DNA of 64,000 nucleotides from Peronospora farinosa (Eukaryota; Oomycota; Peronosporomycetes; Peronosporales; Peronosporaceae), in NCBI GenBank assembly GCA_947646735.1, contig CANTFK010000961.1:620001-684000 (forward strand), written 5' to 3'. Below the pieces are notes generated by a model. The model did not search any database. It worked only from the letters and a program-made list of their open reading frames with translations, and had not been told where the DNA came from. Position numbers and translations under genes: made by a program. Shown piece by piece: positions 9,832 to 20,503 of this stretch. How positions within the stretch are numbered: the stretch's first letter is position 1; every line of letters begins with the position of its first letter.

Positions 9832-10137
9832 GGACCCGTTTTCGTCTTACACTAAAAGAGCGTTGAGGAAGCGCTTTTAATTTACTCGTAATTATAGCTC
9901 ATTATTATTTTTGTTTTGTTTTGATTCGCAGTAAGTGCGAATAGGTTCCCTAGCTCATAGGGACCACTCCATATGGAAGTCAATTTTTTTATTGGCTAAC
10001 TAGTGTGTCTGGCACCTCAATAATAAACCAATAATAGAATGACGCGCAGTATCCGCAAATCGGATACTGCCCAATACCCACTTATGTGATTATGTACTAG
10101 CCCTATAACTACTTATGTAATAGGCTGCCTCATTACA
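9819..10137 (-). repeat. 319-bp LTR-like segment with polypurine tract on its right
   Basis: It is bounded by TGTAACGGGC on the left and CATTACA on the right, so it has TG and CA ends. Read on the - strand it opens TGTAATGAGGCAGCCTATTACA, a terminal hairpin like that of the A LTR. The bases to its right are a long C run, a polypurine tract on the - strand. This makes it a candidate 3' LTR for the - strand pol at 10,455-14,097. I found no second copy in the window and no target-site duplication. Confidence 0.55.
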
Positions 10138-10155
10138 TCACCCCCCCCCCTCTTT
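10138..10155 (-). other. Candidate polypurine tract
   Basis: Twelve or so C residues followed by TCTTTAAG on the + strand give AAAGAGG and a G run ahead of TGTAATGAGG on the - strand. This is typical of the site that primes plus-strand DNA in LTR elements. Confidence 0.6.
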
Positions 10156-10261
10156 AAGTTTTGCTGACTACGACGTAAGCACATAACATAATAATGATTC
10201 CTTTCACTAAAAATTCAGCGACACAACTTCGAACCTTCTCAGTGACACACAACGGAGCAGC

Positions 10262-11275
10262 ATGACCCTGGCCGAGCGCGCAAGGATAAATCTGACGACA
10301 ACAACCATACGATCTACAGGGAGCAGACAACGCGAGTCACGAACGCTAACTTGATCCCGTGGACGCTATACAGCTATATCGGCGATAATCATCCAGAATT
10401 GCTAGAGCTCAGAACAAAACTCTTCATTCGCTATCATTCCGTTGGTGCAGTGATTTACCTCTGAGTTCTTGATCGTGATGTCGCTGGTTCGACCCCCACG
10501 TGCGCCGAATTCAAATCGCTGTGGCACTTCGCACAATTGCAAATGCCACCCAAGTTTTCTCGAGCCTCATAATAAATCTCGGAATCGCTCGGGGACTCAA
10601 CGTCAAAGTTCGCATCACGGCTCGCGAGATTGGAACTGGAATCGGCAGCATCGCTCGCTATCGTCGTCTTACTACGCGGCTTATAATCCTCGACCACGTC
10701 CGGGACATCTTGGGACATCGTAATCGATGGCTCCCATGTATCGTCCGCCGGGGAATACTCCAACCAGAAAACCCTGTAATGTTTCTCGACACGCTTCTTC
10801 ATGGGCGCCGAGTTATTACTTGGCGCCTGGGGCTTGTGATCCTCGTGATCGACAATACGGTAGACAATCCAGCGTCGCGCACCCGATGCATCGACTAAGG
10901 GAGGAGGAGCATCACGACGGAAGACCTCTGGCGATGAGCGCCGATTCTCGTAATAGGGCGCCTGTACAGTCGAAAGACGAGATGCGTCTTCTTCGCGCTG
11001 AAGTCGAAGAGTCGAAGAATGCCCTACTTGATTCTCGCTGGATGACGGAGATTGATCGCGGTCGTATGACTGCTGCAACTGAGACTGCTGAGTGGACTCG
11101 ACGGGAACAGCATGGATTGGTTGAGCGCCTACGCCGACTTGAGACGGCTGCGTTCGGAGGGCCCCATCAGATCGAGTCTGCACGCGTTCAGGCAGGACTT
11201 TGTCTTAATCGTCGTCAGCGTCGTCGTCAAGGGATGACGGATTTTGAGCTGGCAAAGAAGAGCGGGGAAGATTAG
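10262..11275 (+). pseudogene. Antisense convergent ORF of element C with coiled coil
   Basis: One frame runs from an ATG at 10,262 through 11,275 with early stops near 10,350 and a stop at 10,721-10,723. From 10,469 to 10,720 it is open, and from 10,727 to 11,275 it is open for 182 codons. The C-terminal part is strongly charged with heptad-like spacing (DEMRLLRAEVEESKNALLDS and WTRREQHGLVERLRRLETAA). This lies exactly opposite the linker between integrase and chromodomain of the - strand pol, as in A and D. The ATG is 125 nt inside the LTR at 10,137. Function unknown. Confidence 0.55.
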
Positions 11276-11432
11276 AAGAGAGATTCGCCGGTAGGTAGGC
11301 CTTGAGGCGCCCGACGTATAATGTCAGGTGCAACGCATAGATGTCTAGCGTGTAAGCGTCACCATGCACCTTAACAACCCGAAATGGGCCAATATGTCTT
11401 GGCGCTAACTTATTAGCACCCAAATTAGTCAC
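10455..11432 (-). pseudogene. Element C integrase C-terminal domain, linker and chromodomain
   Basis: The right frame (11,432-11,205) encodes NKLAPRHIGPFRVVKVHGDA through LYVGRLKAYL, the SH3-like integrase C-terminus, followed by an acidic Asp tail. The second frame (11,183-10,455) has a Gln/Ser-rich linker, then a chromodomain (ARRWIVYRIVDHEDH, HYRVFWLEYSPADDTWEPS). It continues 65 residues past the chromodomain, including a Cys pair (CNCAKC). The core Trp and Tyr residues of the fold are present. Confidence 0.8.
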
Positions 11433-11462
11433 TGAGGTGTTCGGAAATCCACTTGTTGATGA

Positions 11463-12460
11463 TCATACTCTGTCACCTTCTCGAAATGCTAACATATTCT
11501 TTCGACCTCTTCGTTCTGCGTTCGCTTTTTGCTTGTCTACTGCCTCTTGTAATACATCACGCACAAATAGCGTGATTCCTTGTCGTAATAGCAGAAATTT
11601 GGTTACTGCAGCCGAACTGACAGGCGAAGAATTCTCTGTTAGGAGCAAATTTAGCAACGGGAGACGCGATGGAATGCATCGCGTCAGGAGTCGATATGCC
11701 GTTGGCCACAAAATTATTTGCATTGGTTGCATCGGCAGCAACCTTATCCTCATCGTAATCAATCGTCAATAGTTTATGCACAATTTTATCGGTAAATCTT
11801 TCCCACCAAGCTGTGAGACTGGGTGCTCTAAAGCTGAGAGAGCAAGTAGCGCCGGAACGCGAGGAGGCCTCGAGTTGTTCACGAAAAAAGGCGTTAATCC
11901 TGTTGACGCATGTACAGCATTGTTAACTGAAACTCTGCAAGTTGAAGAAACGAACTTCATGACGAAGACGATGTTGCATAACTGTGCAAGGCATCTTCGA
12001 GCACTCTGTTCACACGTTCCGTTTGCCCATCCGTCTCTGGATGGGCCGCTGTAGACATAAGCAACCGCGTGTCTAATAGCTGAAATCATTCGGCCCAGAA
12101 AGCCGAAGTGAAACGCGGGTCACGGTCCGAGACAATAGATTCTGGCAAGCCGTGATGCCTGAAGATAAGATAAATGAAGATCTTTGCTGTCGTCTCCGCC
12201 GTAATGTGGACGGAGACCGGAGCACCTTTTTGCTGAATCGATCCACTAGAACCAGTACGCCCGTGCGTTTCTGTTCATCCGGTGGAAGTTCAAAGATAAA
12301 ATCCATGCTGACCGAGCGCCAGGCTTCCGTAGCAATCGGAAGCGGACGCAATGGGGCTTGTGAAGACGGCGCAGGCTTCACACGCTGACAGGTTTCACTG
12401 AAGCGCATCCATTTCTAGATGTACTTGTACATTTGCGGCCATAAAAACACTCGAGAGATA
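11463..12460 (-). pseudogene. Element C integrase core
   Basis: Frames at 12,408-12,073 carry the zinc-domain end CQRVKPAPSSQAPLRPLP and the first catalytic Asp in VSMDFIFELPPDE. The rest of the core is spread over other frames (11,766-12,089, with NNAVHASTGLTPFFVNN). Frame 11,762-11,463 covers the helical segment FVRDVLQEAVDKQKANAERR before the C-terminal domain. The second Asp and the Glu are only seen after frame changes, so the gene is broken by at least three indels. Confidence 0.75.
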
Positions 12461-13193
12461 GCCGCAAACGTCTTTACGCGACCCAGGTGTCCGCCGGATG
12501 GGCTGTCGTGAAACTCATGAACTCATCAGTCTCGAAGGTCGTCATCTGCAGGGATGACGACACGCGGTGAATTAAAGACGTCCATCGTTTACGTCAGCAA
12601 CGATCCATCAAGCGCGTGTGGTTTCGTCAGCTTCGCGAGTGAACCCTCACTAGGGTGTATGAGATTTTTTGATTATTCCCGCATAGAAGGAATCATTCGC
12701 GTAGGATTCAGCGATCTGATTTCGTATCGACAGCACGGGTGTCCAAAACATAGCATTGAGCCCCAGCTCAACACAACACGCACATATATCGTCATCGTCA
12801 TCGTCATCACCAATCTCTGTTTGATGACCTGTGTCGCGCCGAGGATCGTAATCAGGTGGACAATAAAGCGCGTCAGAGAGAATCTTATTCTTGCCAGGCT
12901 TATAATGCAGCAAAAAATTATACTCGGCGAAGAATGACCATATGCTGGGACAAGTGAGGACTCTTGACGGCGGTACGCAATGATGCGTGATCTGTGTAGA
13001 TAGAAAACATCTTTTTGCCGAGCAAATATACTCTGAACTTGATTAGCGCGTAACGCATAGCCAAAAGCTCCTTGTCATGTACCGGATAATTCTCTCTGCA
13101 GTTTTCATCTGTCGTGATTGAAAACTTACGACGCGCTCTCGACCCTCGTCATAATTGCATGAGGGCACATTCTATAGCAAAGTTGCTCTCGTC
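12461..13193 (-). pseudogene. Element C RNase H and integrase N-terminal segment, decayed
   Basis: On the - strand, right to left, I can follow FAIECALMQL, HDKELLAMRYALIKFRVYLL, YTDHASLRTAVKSPHLSQ and, near 12,913-12,650, KPGKNKILSDAL followed by a run of Asp codons. The Asp run comes from a trinucleotide repeat at about 12,790-12,810. A FHDSPSGGHLGRVKTF block near 12,500 is the HHCC zinc domain start. Several stops and a shift interrupt it. Confidence 0.7.
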
Positions 13194-14097
13194 TCAAGCG
13201 TGTAATGGCTTGGAATCATCAGGTAGCATCATCCCAGGTTCCTCGGACAAGCTCTTCTTCACAGAGTCGAAGGCAGATTGATCATCTGCCTTCCATAACC
13301 ATACTGCATCTTTCTTAAGCAATGCCGATAATGGCTGAATTAGCTCAGCATAATTCTTCGTATACTTATGCAAGTAATTCGCCAGACCGAGCCATTGACG
13401 TAATTCAGCCTGGTTCCTGGGCGTTGGCCAGGAACAGATCGATGAGATCTTCTCAGGATCAGCGCGGACACCTTCCTTGCTAACGTAGCAACCGAGTACT
13501 GGAATCTTGGGAGTGCTGAAGACACATTTCTTCAAATTCGCATACAATTTATTCTCGCGCATCACTTGAAACACCTGCTTCAATTGTCGAAGGTGTACCT
13601 CCGTAGCGCTGAGCTTTTGCTTAGCGCGGATGTAAACAAAAGTGTCATCAAAGTGGCTAGGTGCAAAATCGCGAAGTGGACAAAGTACTTGTGTCACTAT
13701 CCTATTGAAAATAGCTGGATCGTTCTTAAGACCTTGTGGCATAATTAACCACTCCCAAAGCATCCCGCTTGGGGTGCTGACCGCAGTGAACGGAATGTCA
13801 CTGTCCCTCATGAGGATTTGATAGAAACCGTCCGTCTGATCTATGGCGCTGTAGATCTCGCTCCCTGACATGGTATTCAATACCATGTCTTTTATGGGAT
13901 AGGCGTTTGAGCCGGTATCGTGGCGTCATTCATCTTGTTGAAAGCGTGCACAATGCGCCAACCGCCGGCGGCTTTCTTCGCACAAAAATTCGGTCTCGAA
14001 TGCGGCGAGATAATCTCACGGACATGGCTAGCCTTACGACGCCCCTCGAATAACTTATCAATCGATGAATTGATCACGCGGTAATGTGGTTAAGTGC
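13194..14097 (-). pseudogene. Element C reverse transcriptase, main part
   Basis: The largest open piece (13,886-13,194, 230 codons) is an RT palm and thumb: SAIDQTDGFYQILMRDSD, MPQGLKNDPAIFNRIV, the catalytic box SHFDDTF, KKCVFSTPKIPVLGCYVSK and ELRQWLGLANYLHKYTKNYA. The catalytic box has His in place of the usual first Tyr. The frame before it (14,077-13,892) carries GGWRIVHAFNKMNDATIPAQ. The RT is cut at 14,097, where element E begins. The missing N-terminal block is found beyond E at 24,756-25,011. Confidence 0.85.
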
Positions 14098-15215
14098 TGT
14101 TTATGCGATATGGGTACCCCATAATCTAGTTGAATTCGGAGTATAGACCGTGGGTCAGGGACAGGAGACCAGAGAGACAGGAGCCTCGAAGGGGAGCGAC
14201 CGTTGGCGGAGAACAATCTGCAGGACCGACAGAAGAAATATCAGTATCAAGGTACCGGTTAACCGTTGCCGAAGGGAGTGGACCATGGCCTTCCATTGAT
14301 TGAACCAGCCCCTCGTTGGTAGGCCCAGGCCCCTCATCGGTCGACCTGGGTCCCTCAGTGGTCGACCCGGTCCCTCATTGGTAGACCTGGTTCCTCATCG
14401 GTAGACCCGGTCCCTCATTGGTCGACCCGGTACCTCAATGGTCGACCTGGGTCCCTCAATGGTCGACCTGGGTCCCTCATCGGCCGACCTGGAATCCTCG
14501 TCAGTCGACCTCGGCCCCTCGGGGTTCAGCCACTCCTGACCAGTTAACACAAGAATCAGACCAGTCGACGCAAGGAATCAGAGCTTCAGGCAAGGATAGA
14601 GTAAAGGAGTTAAAAGGATAGGACTATATTAACTAATACTCAATTTGAGATCTACGTGGCACCAAAAGTAAATTGCTCATAGTTACTCACTGTTCCGAGA
14701 AGCGATACATTTTGGCTCCCCGTCGAAGACAGTTGTGTAGCGAAGTTTAAGTGTGAATAGAGCTTCAGGATATATTTGGCCTGCGAGCTCGTTCGAGTAG
14801 CAACCCCCCCCCCCCCACAAGACCCGCTATCGGAAGCGGCCTCCCTTACCTCACGTATCGGGAGCAAAGTAAAGGTCAGGTGGTTGATACCCCTGAAACA
14901 AGAAGGAAAAGGCCAGGGATAAGCTCCCTGAAGAATTTGGCTTCAAGCTCACTCTCGACAAGGTCGATCGAGTGGCCACCTACCGGCCCACCGAGTGAAG
15001 CATATCCACTCGAGGCCCCCAGGTCTACCTCCCTCAAGGCAGACGTCTACATCTTCACCAAGTCCTCCGAAGAGTGCAACCCGCCAGCCGACGGGTACAC
15101 AAGGTGAGAGAAAGTCCATACGCGGCATCGGGGTATCACCTCCGACAGTCGGCAGTCCGGCGCAGTGAGTGGTTTGGGGTCTCATCATACAATTTTAGGA
15201 ACCCACTCCACCACA
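14098..15215 (+). repeat. 5' LTR of element E
   Basis: It starts TGTTTATGCGATATGGG and ends CTCCACCACA. The limits follow from comparison with the copy at 23,616-24,755. It contains a pyrimidine-rich array of about 21-bp units and a C run near 14,805-14,817. Confidence 0.9.
14312..14512 (+). repeat. Tandem array of about 21-bp GGTCGACC units in the 5' LTR
   Basis: About ten imperfect units of the type TGGTCGACCTGGGTCCCTCA follow one another. The 3' LTR has one more perfect unit at this place, which explains 21 of the 22 bp length difference between the LTRs. Confidence 0.85.
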
Positions 15216-16139
15216 ATTGTGCGCGTGCCCGGATCTTCGGAAGACGCGGGATTTCACCGCGAGTCCCAAGATGATAAAGATGTTCATGTCAATAAGGAGC
15301 ACAAGACCGAAGAGCCACTGGAAGACCGAACGCCAGTGACTCAAGAAGAAAAAAGCAAAGGATCGAAGGACCGACCGGACCTTGGGAGGGGCCCGGTCAA
15401 CATGATTGAGGTTGAACTTATTGAAGATGAACCTAAATACCCTCCCTATGTCCTCGTAGAGGACACCTTGGGTCATGATGCCTATCATGACCCAGAGGAC
15501 CATCAGCCGACGGTGAAAACCGAGAGGCTAAGGTCCCCAAACAAACAAAAAACAAAGATTGCGCAATCCAAGCCGACAAAGTACCGGATGAAGGCGCCCG
15601 GAAACACCAAGTCGATATGCCTCGAGAAGTCAGGACTGGCATCATGGTCAGACGCTGACGTCACGAGGGCCTACCACCAACGCAAGATGAACGCGTTCCT
15701 GGAGAGCGACCCCGTCGCGAAGACACTGGAGATCTGACAGCTGGGTTAACATACTGGGCCGGTGTCGACCCTACCACGGCTGCAAACCGTCACGGACGCG
15801 ATCACAGCGCTGGTCACCCTTCTTCGTGAAGCGAACATGGTCGCCGGACGGTTCGACCCGGACGACCTGCTATCCCTGGGATTCGACAGAATCACAACAA
15901 CGTTAAAGCATATGCACAAGCGTCTGTCAATCCAAGTTGGTACCACGCCAGCAAAGGAACACCCACCTCTGACGACACCTACACATACACGGTCCAAGAA
16001 CAGCCAGATGACGCTTCAAGACATCACGGTGTATCCTCACATGTACGGAGCCGCCGTCCACCCAGGGGCGAATCAAGGCCCATCCCAACACCTGACGTTA
16101 AGCGGCCAAATGGCAGCAACCCCATGGTCCCCAGGATAG
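15216..16139 (+). pseudogene. Element E leader and Gag N-terminal region
   Basis: Right after the LTR lies ATTGTGCGCGTGCCCGGATC, which is nearly matched after the F LTR. The ORF 15,165-15,737 starts inside the LTR. Its likely Gag part is charged (HKTEEPLEDRTPVTQEEKSK) and ends near MNAFLESDPVAKTLEI. After a stop, 15,762-16,139 continues with a helical segment (TDAITALVTLLREANMVAGR). The second half aligns by sense with F residues SLRRPISAPIPTPNQLKAIC, so it is part of the same Gag. No catalytic function is expected. Confidence 0.55.
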
Positions 16140-16163
16140 TCCTCTACTGGATCAGTCACTAAG

Positions 16164-17759
16164 ATGCCCCTAGGCCCAACTGGGGCGGCGCTGCTCCAGG
16201 CCCGAGAGCGCAGCGCGGAGCAGGAACCACGTGGTTTCGAAACGGCGACGCGTAGCAAGAATGAAAATCATTCCGATTTTCAGCCAATGGAAAATCAGCA
16301 AGAGAAAAAATTAAAATTTGCTCTGCCCTGTGACGAAGATGCTAGGGATGAAGGGCCTACCTATCCGGTAGGTGATCTGCAGACCCTCTTTGACGTGGCG
16401 ATGAAATTTTTTTTGAATGAACGACAAGGACCACGAGCACACCCTAACGGGAGTGTAGCAGGAGGAAGGCCAGAGGCGCAAAGGACGACCGCTCATTATG
16501 ACCATAAATTAGGCATACAAATGCCAAGAGGTCACACGATGACCGACGTCGACTTGAAATCCGTCGGTTCTTATGAGTTCGACCCTGACAACATGGATTT
16601 GAGGGGACCTCAGTCGATGATGGCGAATGAAGCGTTGGGACAGATACCAAATATGGTCCCTCGCATTAAACTCGCGGCGACCTCGGATCTTAAAGAATTT
16701 CATGGAAGAGACCAAGACGAAGACAGAGGGCGCAGCTGGGTATCGACGGTCAAGACAGCATTTATAAGAGACCAAGCACCAGATGACGAACGATGTCTTG
16801 TTTTTAGAGGTTTGCTGACTGGTCCGGCACAGAATTGGTAACGTCAACTGGGTCGCTCAGTCCGAAGAACTGGAAGGACCTAATGCAAGGATTTATAATT
16901 CGGTTCTGTGGCATGGGGAAACCTGTCGCCCTTCAGTACTACCATGCGAAGAAATGGTCGGAAGAGACCCCACTGGGTTATCTGTACCCTGAATGTGCCT
17001 GGACTCAGGGCGAAGATGAAGATTAAGGATGGGTCGCCCAAGGCTCAGAAGGATCATGTCGACCACTACATTTTCACCGTGGACGACCTGGAGATAGCAG
17101 ACAAGTTGACTATGTTGCGTCTGGTGGATGTTGAAGAATTGGAGGAAGTATTGACAGCATGTCAGCGGACGAAGGCACGACGAGGCAAGATGTTGTTTGA
17201 ATCAAACAAGTTTCTTCAGAAGGCACCGGCACTACCAGACAGGCCGAGAGATATTAACCGCCGCTCCATAAATGCAGTGCGGGCGCCCGTGGAAGACTCC
17301 AGCTCAGACTCTTCAGAGAACGAAGGGGATTTAAGGCAAGTTCCTTTAATGGAGAAAGAAACAGGGAGGGACCCAAGTGTGAGGTGCTCAAAGAATATAC
17401 CGACCAGGGAGGCCGACCAACATCACCAGGCATTAAAACAGCGACCCGGCCCGTCATCAGCGACCCCAAATACGAGATGTGCTTATTTCGGGTCCAAGAA
17501 ACATGGAGATCTGAATTGCTGGAAAAGATTGACCTGCGACCGCTGTGGAAGGAAGGGTCACCCATCAGATCGCTGCCTGTTTGTATGCCGAGGTTGTAAA
17601 GAGATTCACGAGATTGGTGCCAGATGGAGGAGTTCTACAACTTGTTCCGTCAATGGTACAACCCATCCAAGCATGCAGGGATGTTCCCGGAGAAACTCGA
17701 GAAGATGGCAAATTAGGACGCTCGCCAGGTTTGAATCTGGTACGAGCCGAGCGTTCTAA
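16164..17759 (+). pseudogene. Element E Gag capsid and zinc knuckles
   Basis: The frame 16,164-16,841 ends with the capsid core LKEFHGRDQDEDRGRSWVST and RDQAPDDERCLVFRGLLTGP, QNW. After a stop the capsid continues in 16,835-17,026 (FCGMGKPVALQYYHAKKWSE), then in 16,908-17,759. Two zinc knuckles follow: CAYFGSKKHGDLNC, in which the second Cys is Phe, and CDRCGRKGHPSDRC, intact. Element F has both knuckles intact, so the first was lost in E. Gag forms the particle in the cytoplasm, and this copy is split into at least three frames. Confidence 0.8.
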
Positions 17760-18451
17760 TTGTTGTATCTTTGCATATGTGGAAAAAAAGCCCAAGGAGA
17801 AGACGGGTATTCCATTTAAGATTGGAAATATATCGAAGATTGGAAGTTACCCTGTGGTCCATGTTGCTTCTTTGAATGAGCCTAATAATTTTATTCGAGA
17901 AAATGCAGTGATGGAGCTGGACTTATTGTCAGGCGAGTCTAGGGGGTACTAGGAATACTACGCCCCCACTAAATGGCCCAGGCAAGCGAAAGCCTCTGGA
18001 AAGGTCAACAATGACCATGCAAATTTGTTGTTCGATACGGTGCCGAGATATCCATCCTGGATATCGCCTTTGCTCGTAAGGTAGGCTGCCAAATTGATGA
18101 AAGTGAACGACAAGACTGCATTGGTATTGGGGAATCTGTATATACTACGGATGGACGCTCTCGCATCAAGGTCACTCTGAATGGGAACTTGGTGTACATC
18201 TTTAGGTGTGGGTAGGCCATATGGTGGGTCAAGATGCAATTTTGGGGATAAACTTCATGGTCCTAGCCGGTATCCGGTCAGACTTGGCAGACGATACTCT
18301 CTGTCTCCTCGATGAAGTTCGAGTACAATTGACCGGGCGAAGGACGCTTTACAATACCCGAGTATCGGATGTGAAGCTGGGTCGGTATGTACAGATACCT
18401 GTTAGAGGATGTACGGAAGTGCCTCTCAAAAGGTCGACCTCAGAACAGTAG
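17760..18451 (+). pseudogene. Element E protease, frameshifted at the active site
   Basis: The frame 17,545-17,952 leads in with RENAVMELDLLSGESRGY. The active-site region near 18,025-18,050 reads LLFDT in one frame and GAEISILDIAFARKVGCQID in the next, so a small indel splits the D-T-G-A motif. The flap region follows (18,206-18,451: GHMVGQDAILGINFMVLAGI). The F counterpart keeps D-S-G-A intact. The enzyme would cleave Gag-Pol, but here it is dead. Confidence 0.75.
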
Positions 18452-18454
18452 AAA

Positions 18455-19120
18455 TTGTGGGTCACGAGAGGCGAACGATGGGTGACCACCTTGATCGAAG
18501 GGCCCTTGGCGTCGACCGATTTTGAAGATAACCAATGTCAGCCCTCACCTCTTAACATTGCACGAAGATACCAAGATAGGTATGTAGTTGACCGAGGATC
18601 AAGTTCCGAGAACGCCAAGGTTTGTATCGGCGGGCTCTCGAAGATATTCGGAATGGCTAAATCTGGCTTATGAATCTACCACTGACCAAGTCGAACATCA
18701 GGTCGACCCAACGGAAGAGGAAGAGGGGCCACTAGTGGATAGACCAAAGTATAAGACTCCGTCACACATCTTACAGCGACCAGCGGCCCCAGCCTCAATG
18801 ATGAACATGACACACCAACCAATACCCGACAGAGAAGAACAACCGTGTGAAGAAGAGGTGAATTGGCAGGAGGGGTCTATCCAGGAGCGGAGTGTAGCTA
18901 AAGAAGACCTACCTGCAGTGACCACCACCAATGAGAAGGAAGCCAAACTGGTAGACTTGTGACAGGCAGATGACCAGGTGTGTTCTTTTGAGAGTGGGGA
19001 ACTTTGGGCCGAGGACATAAGAAAGGATGGGCATTCATACCGGAAGTGGACCCCTCATCCAAAGGTATTGAGTTAGAAAATATATAGATTCCTGACTCAG
19101 ATGAGAACACTCCTGAAGAG
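18455..19120 (+). pseudogene. Element E protease-RT linker
   Basis: The frame 18,588-18,962 is a low-complexity acidic linker (QVDPTEEEEGPLVDRPKYKT) ending at TGA 18,960. It continues in another frame toward the RT. No domain is seen. Confidence 0.5.
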
Positions 19121-20142
19121 GTGGAACGATTACGACAAATGATATGGAAGAAACGACATCTGCTGATGGGCAAAGGTAACGCCTTACCCCCGGCCGCCCG
19201 AGGAGCGATATGCGATATCGATGTGTGTAGCGCAAAGCCGATCGCGCAACGTGTACGAAAGGTGGCCCCTCAATTCAGAGAGAAGTTGGCCGACCTTATC
19301 AAGGGGCTGTTATCGGCATAGATCATTCAGCCTTCCACCTCGCCATGGGCCAGCCCAATTGTGATTATCATGAAGAAGAATGAGGTCGATATTCGGTTGT
19401 GTACCGAATATCGGTTGGTTAATGATCTCACTCAACTTATGGTCTTACATATGCAATTGATTAATGAATTACTGGTGGACCTGGACAAAGCTTTGCGGTA
19501 CTGTTCTCTTGACATGGCGAGTGGTTTTTGGGTCGTCAGTATGACCGAAAGGGCGAGACTAATTTCGACGTTTGTCACGCCATTGGGATCATTTGAATGG
19601 CTTCGGATGTCTTTTGGGCTTAAGAATGCGTCTCAGATATATCAAAGGTTGCTGAATAATGCGTTATATGGATTTTTACGGATTTCGCCAGGTAGACTGC
19701 CTCAGAGGAAACAGAGGATTTGTTTGCAGCAGGGGGACCAGATGCAAAGTCGGTTCCCTCGATATTGGGTCGACGATTATACATTGTCGATATACTTGTT
19801 CCTTCCGAATCGTGGGACTTATTATGCCAGAAAGTGGAGCGGCTGCTAGACGTGTGTGATTATTGGAATTTGTCGGTCAGTGCCGTCAAGAGTACGTGGG
19901 GGTGTCGGAAGGTCGAGTATCTTGGCCATCGAGTTTCTAAGGAAGGGCTAGAGGCCCACCCAAAGGGTCTTCAGTCTTTGGTCGAACTACCTCTACCGAC
20001 AACGCTGAAGGCTATGCAATTCTTTCTAGGAAGCCTAAATTACTACAGCAGGTACATCGAAAATTATGCCGTATACGCGTCAATCCTTTATGAACTGAGA
20101 GAGGTGTATTTACACGCTTGGAGGTGCAAAATTGAAGGCTAA
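19121..20142 (+). pseudogene. Element E reverse transcriptase
   Basis: The fingers are in 19,121-19,321 (VAPQFREKLADLIKGLLSA, then a stop). The palm is in 19,361-19,849: LCTEYRLVNDLTQLMVLHMQ, YCSLDMASGFWVVSMTERAR, SFEWLRMSFGLKNASQIYQR. The catalytic box reads YWVDDYT near 19,765. The thumb is in 19,720-20,142: VEYLGHRVSKEGLEAHPKGL and FFLGSLNYYSRYIENYA. Changes of frame between these blocks inactivate the enzyme. Compared with A, C and D the sequence is clearly a different Gypsy lineage. Confidence 0.85.
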
Positions 20143-20500
20143 CGATGAAGTGGCGGCCCAGGAAGACGACGAAGGAAAATGGTCGAAGGTACAAGTAGCG
20201 TTTGCCATGCTCAAGAACAAGATTGCTACGGCGCCCATCCTACGACATTTCGACCCGGCTAGAGAGGCGGTCATCATTGTCTACGCAAGTGAATGGGCTA
20301 TCTCGGCGTCGTTGGTGCAGAATTACGACGGCCTGTATATGTCATTAATGTTTACGAGCCGAACCCTCAAGTCAAACGAGCTGAACTATAGCACAGTGGA
20401 AAAGGAAGTGCTGGCGTTGCTACGAATATTGGAGACTTGCTTCACGATGTTGGTCACCCGGCCCCACAAGGTTCTGACGAGGCAATCCACACTAGCCTAG
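20132..20500 (+). pseudogene. Element E first (retroviral-position) RNase H
   Basis: The frame encodes VQVAFAMLKNKIATAPILRH, then VYASEWAISASLVQNYDGLY and NELNYSTVEKEVLALLRILE, the standard Ty3/Gypsy RNase H that follows the RT thumb. The first catalytic Asp (usually D-A-S) is replaced in VYASEW. It ends at TAG 20,498-20,500. The C-terminal half seems to be missing compared with A and D, which fits an RNase H that is no longer the active one, since a second RNase H follows. Confidence 0.75.
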
Positions 20501-20503
20501 TTA

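Noticed and set aside
10470..10510. B-box-like GGTTCGACCCC with an upstream TGGTGCAGTG, possible tRNA or SINE
   Set aside because: The stems of a tRNA do not pair, and the bases are codons of the element C pol tail.
12785..12812. Trinucleotide repeat of GTCATC type
   Set aside because: It is a short in-frame Asp run in the C pol, with no sign of a separate function.
14300..14520. Regular 21-bp units as a possible CRISPR array
   Set aside because: Units are directly adjacent without unique spacers, lie inside an LTR and in a eukaryotic context.
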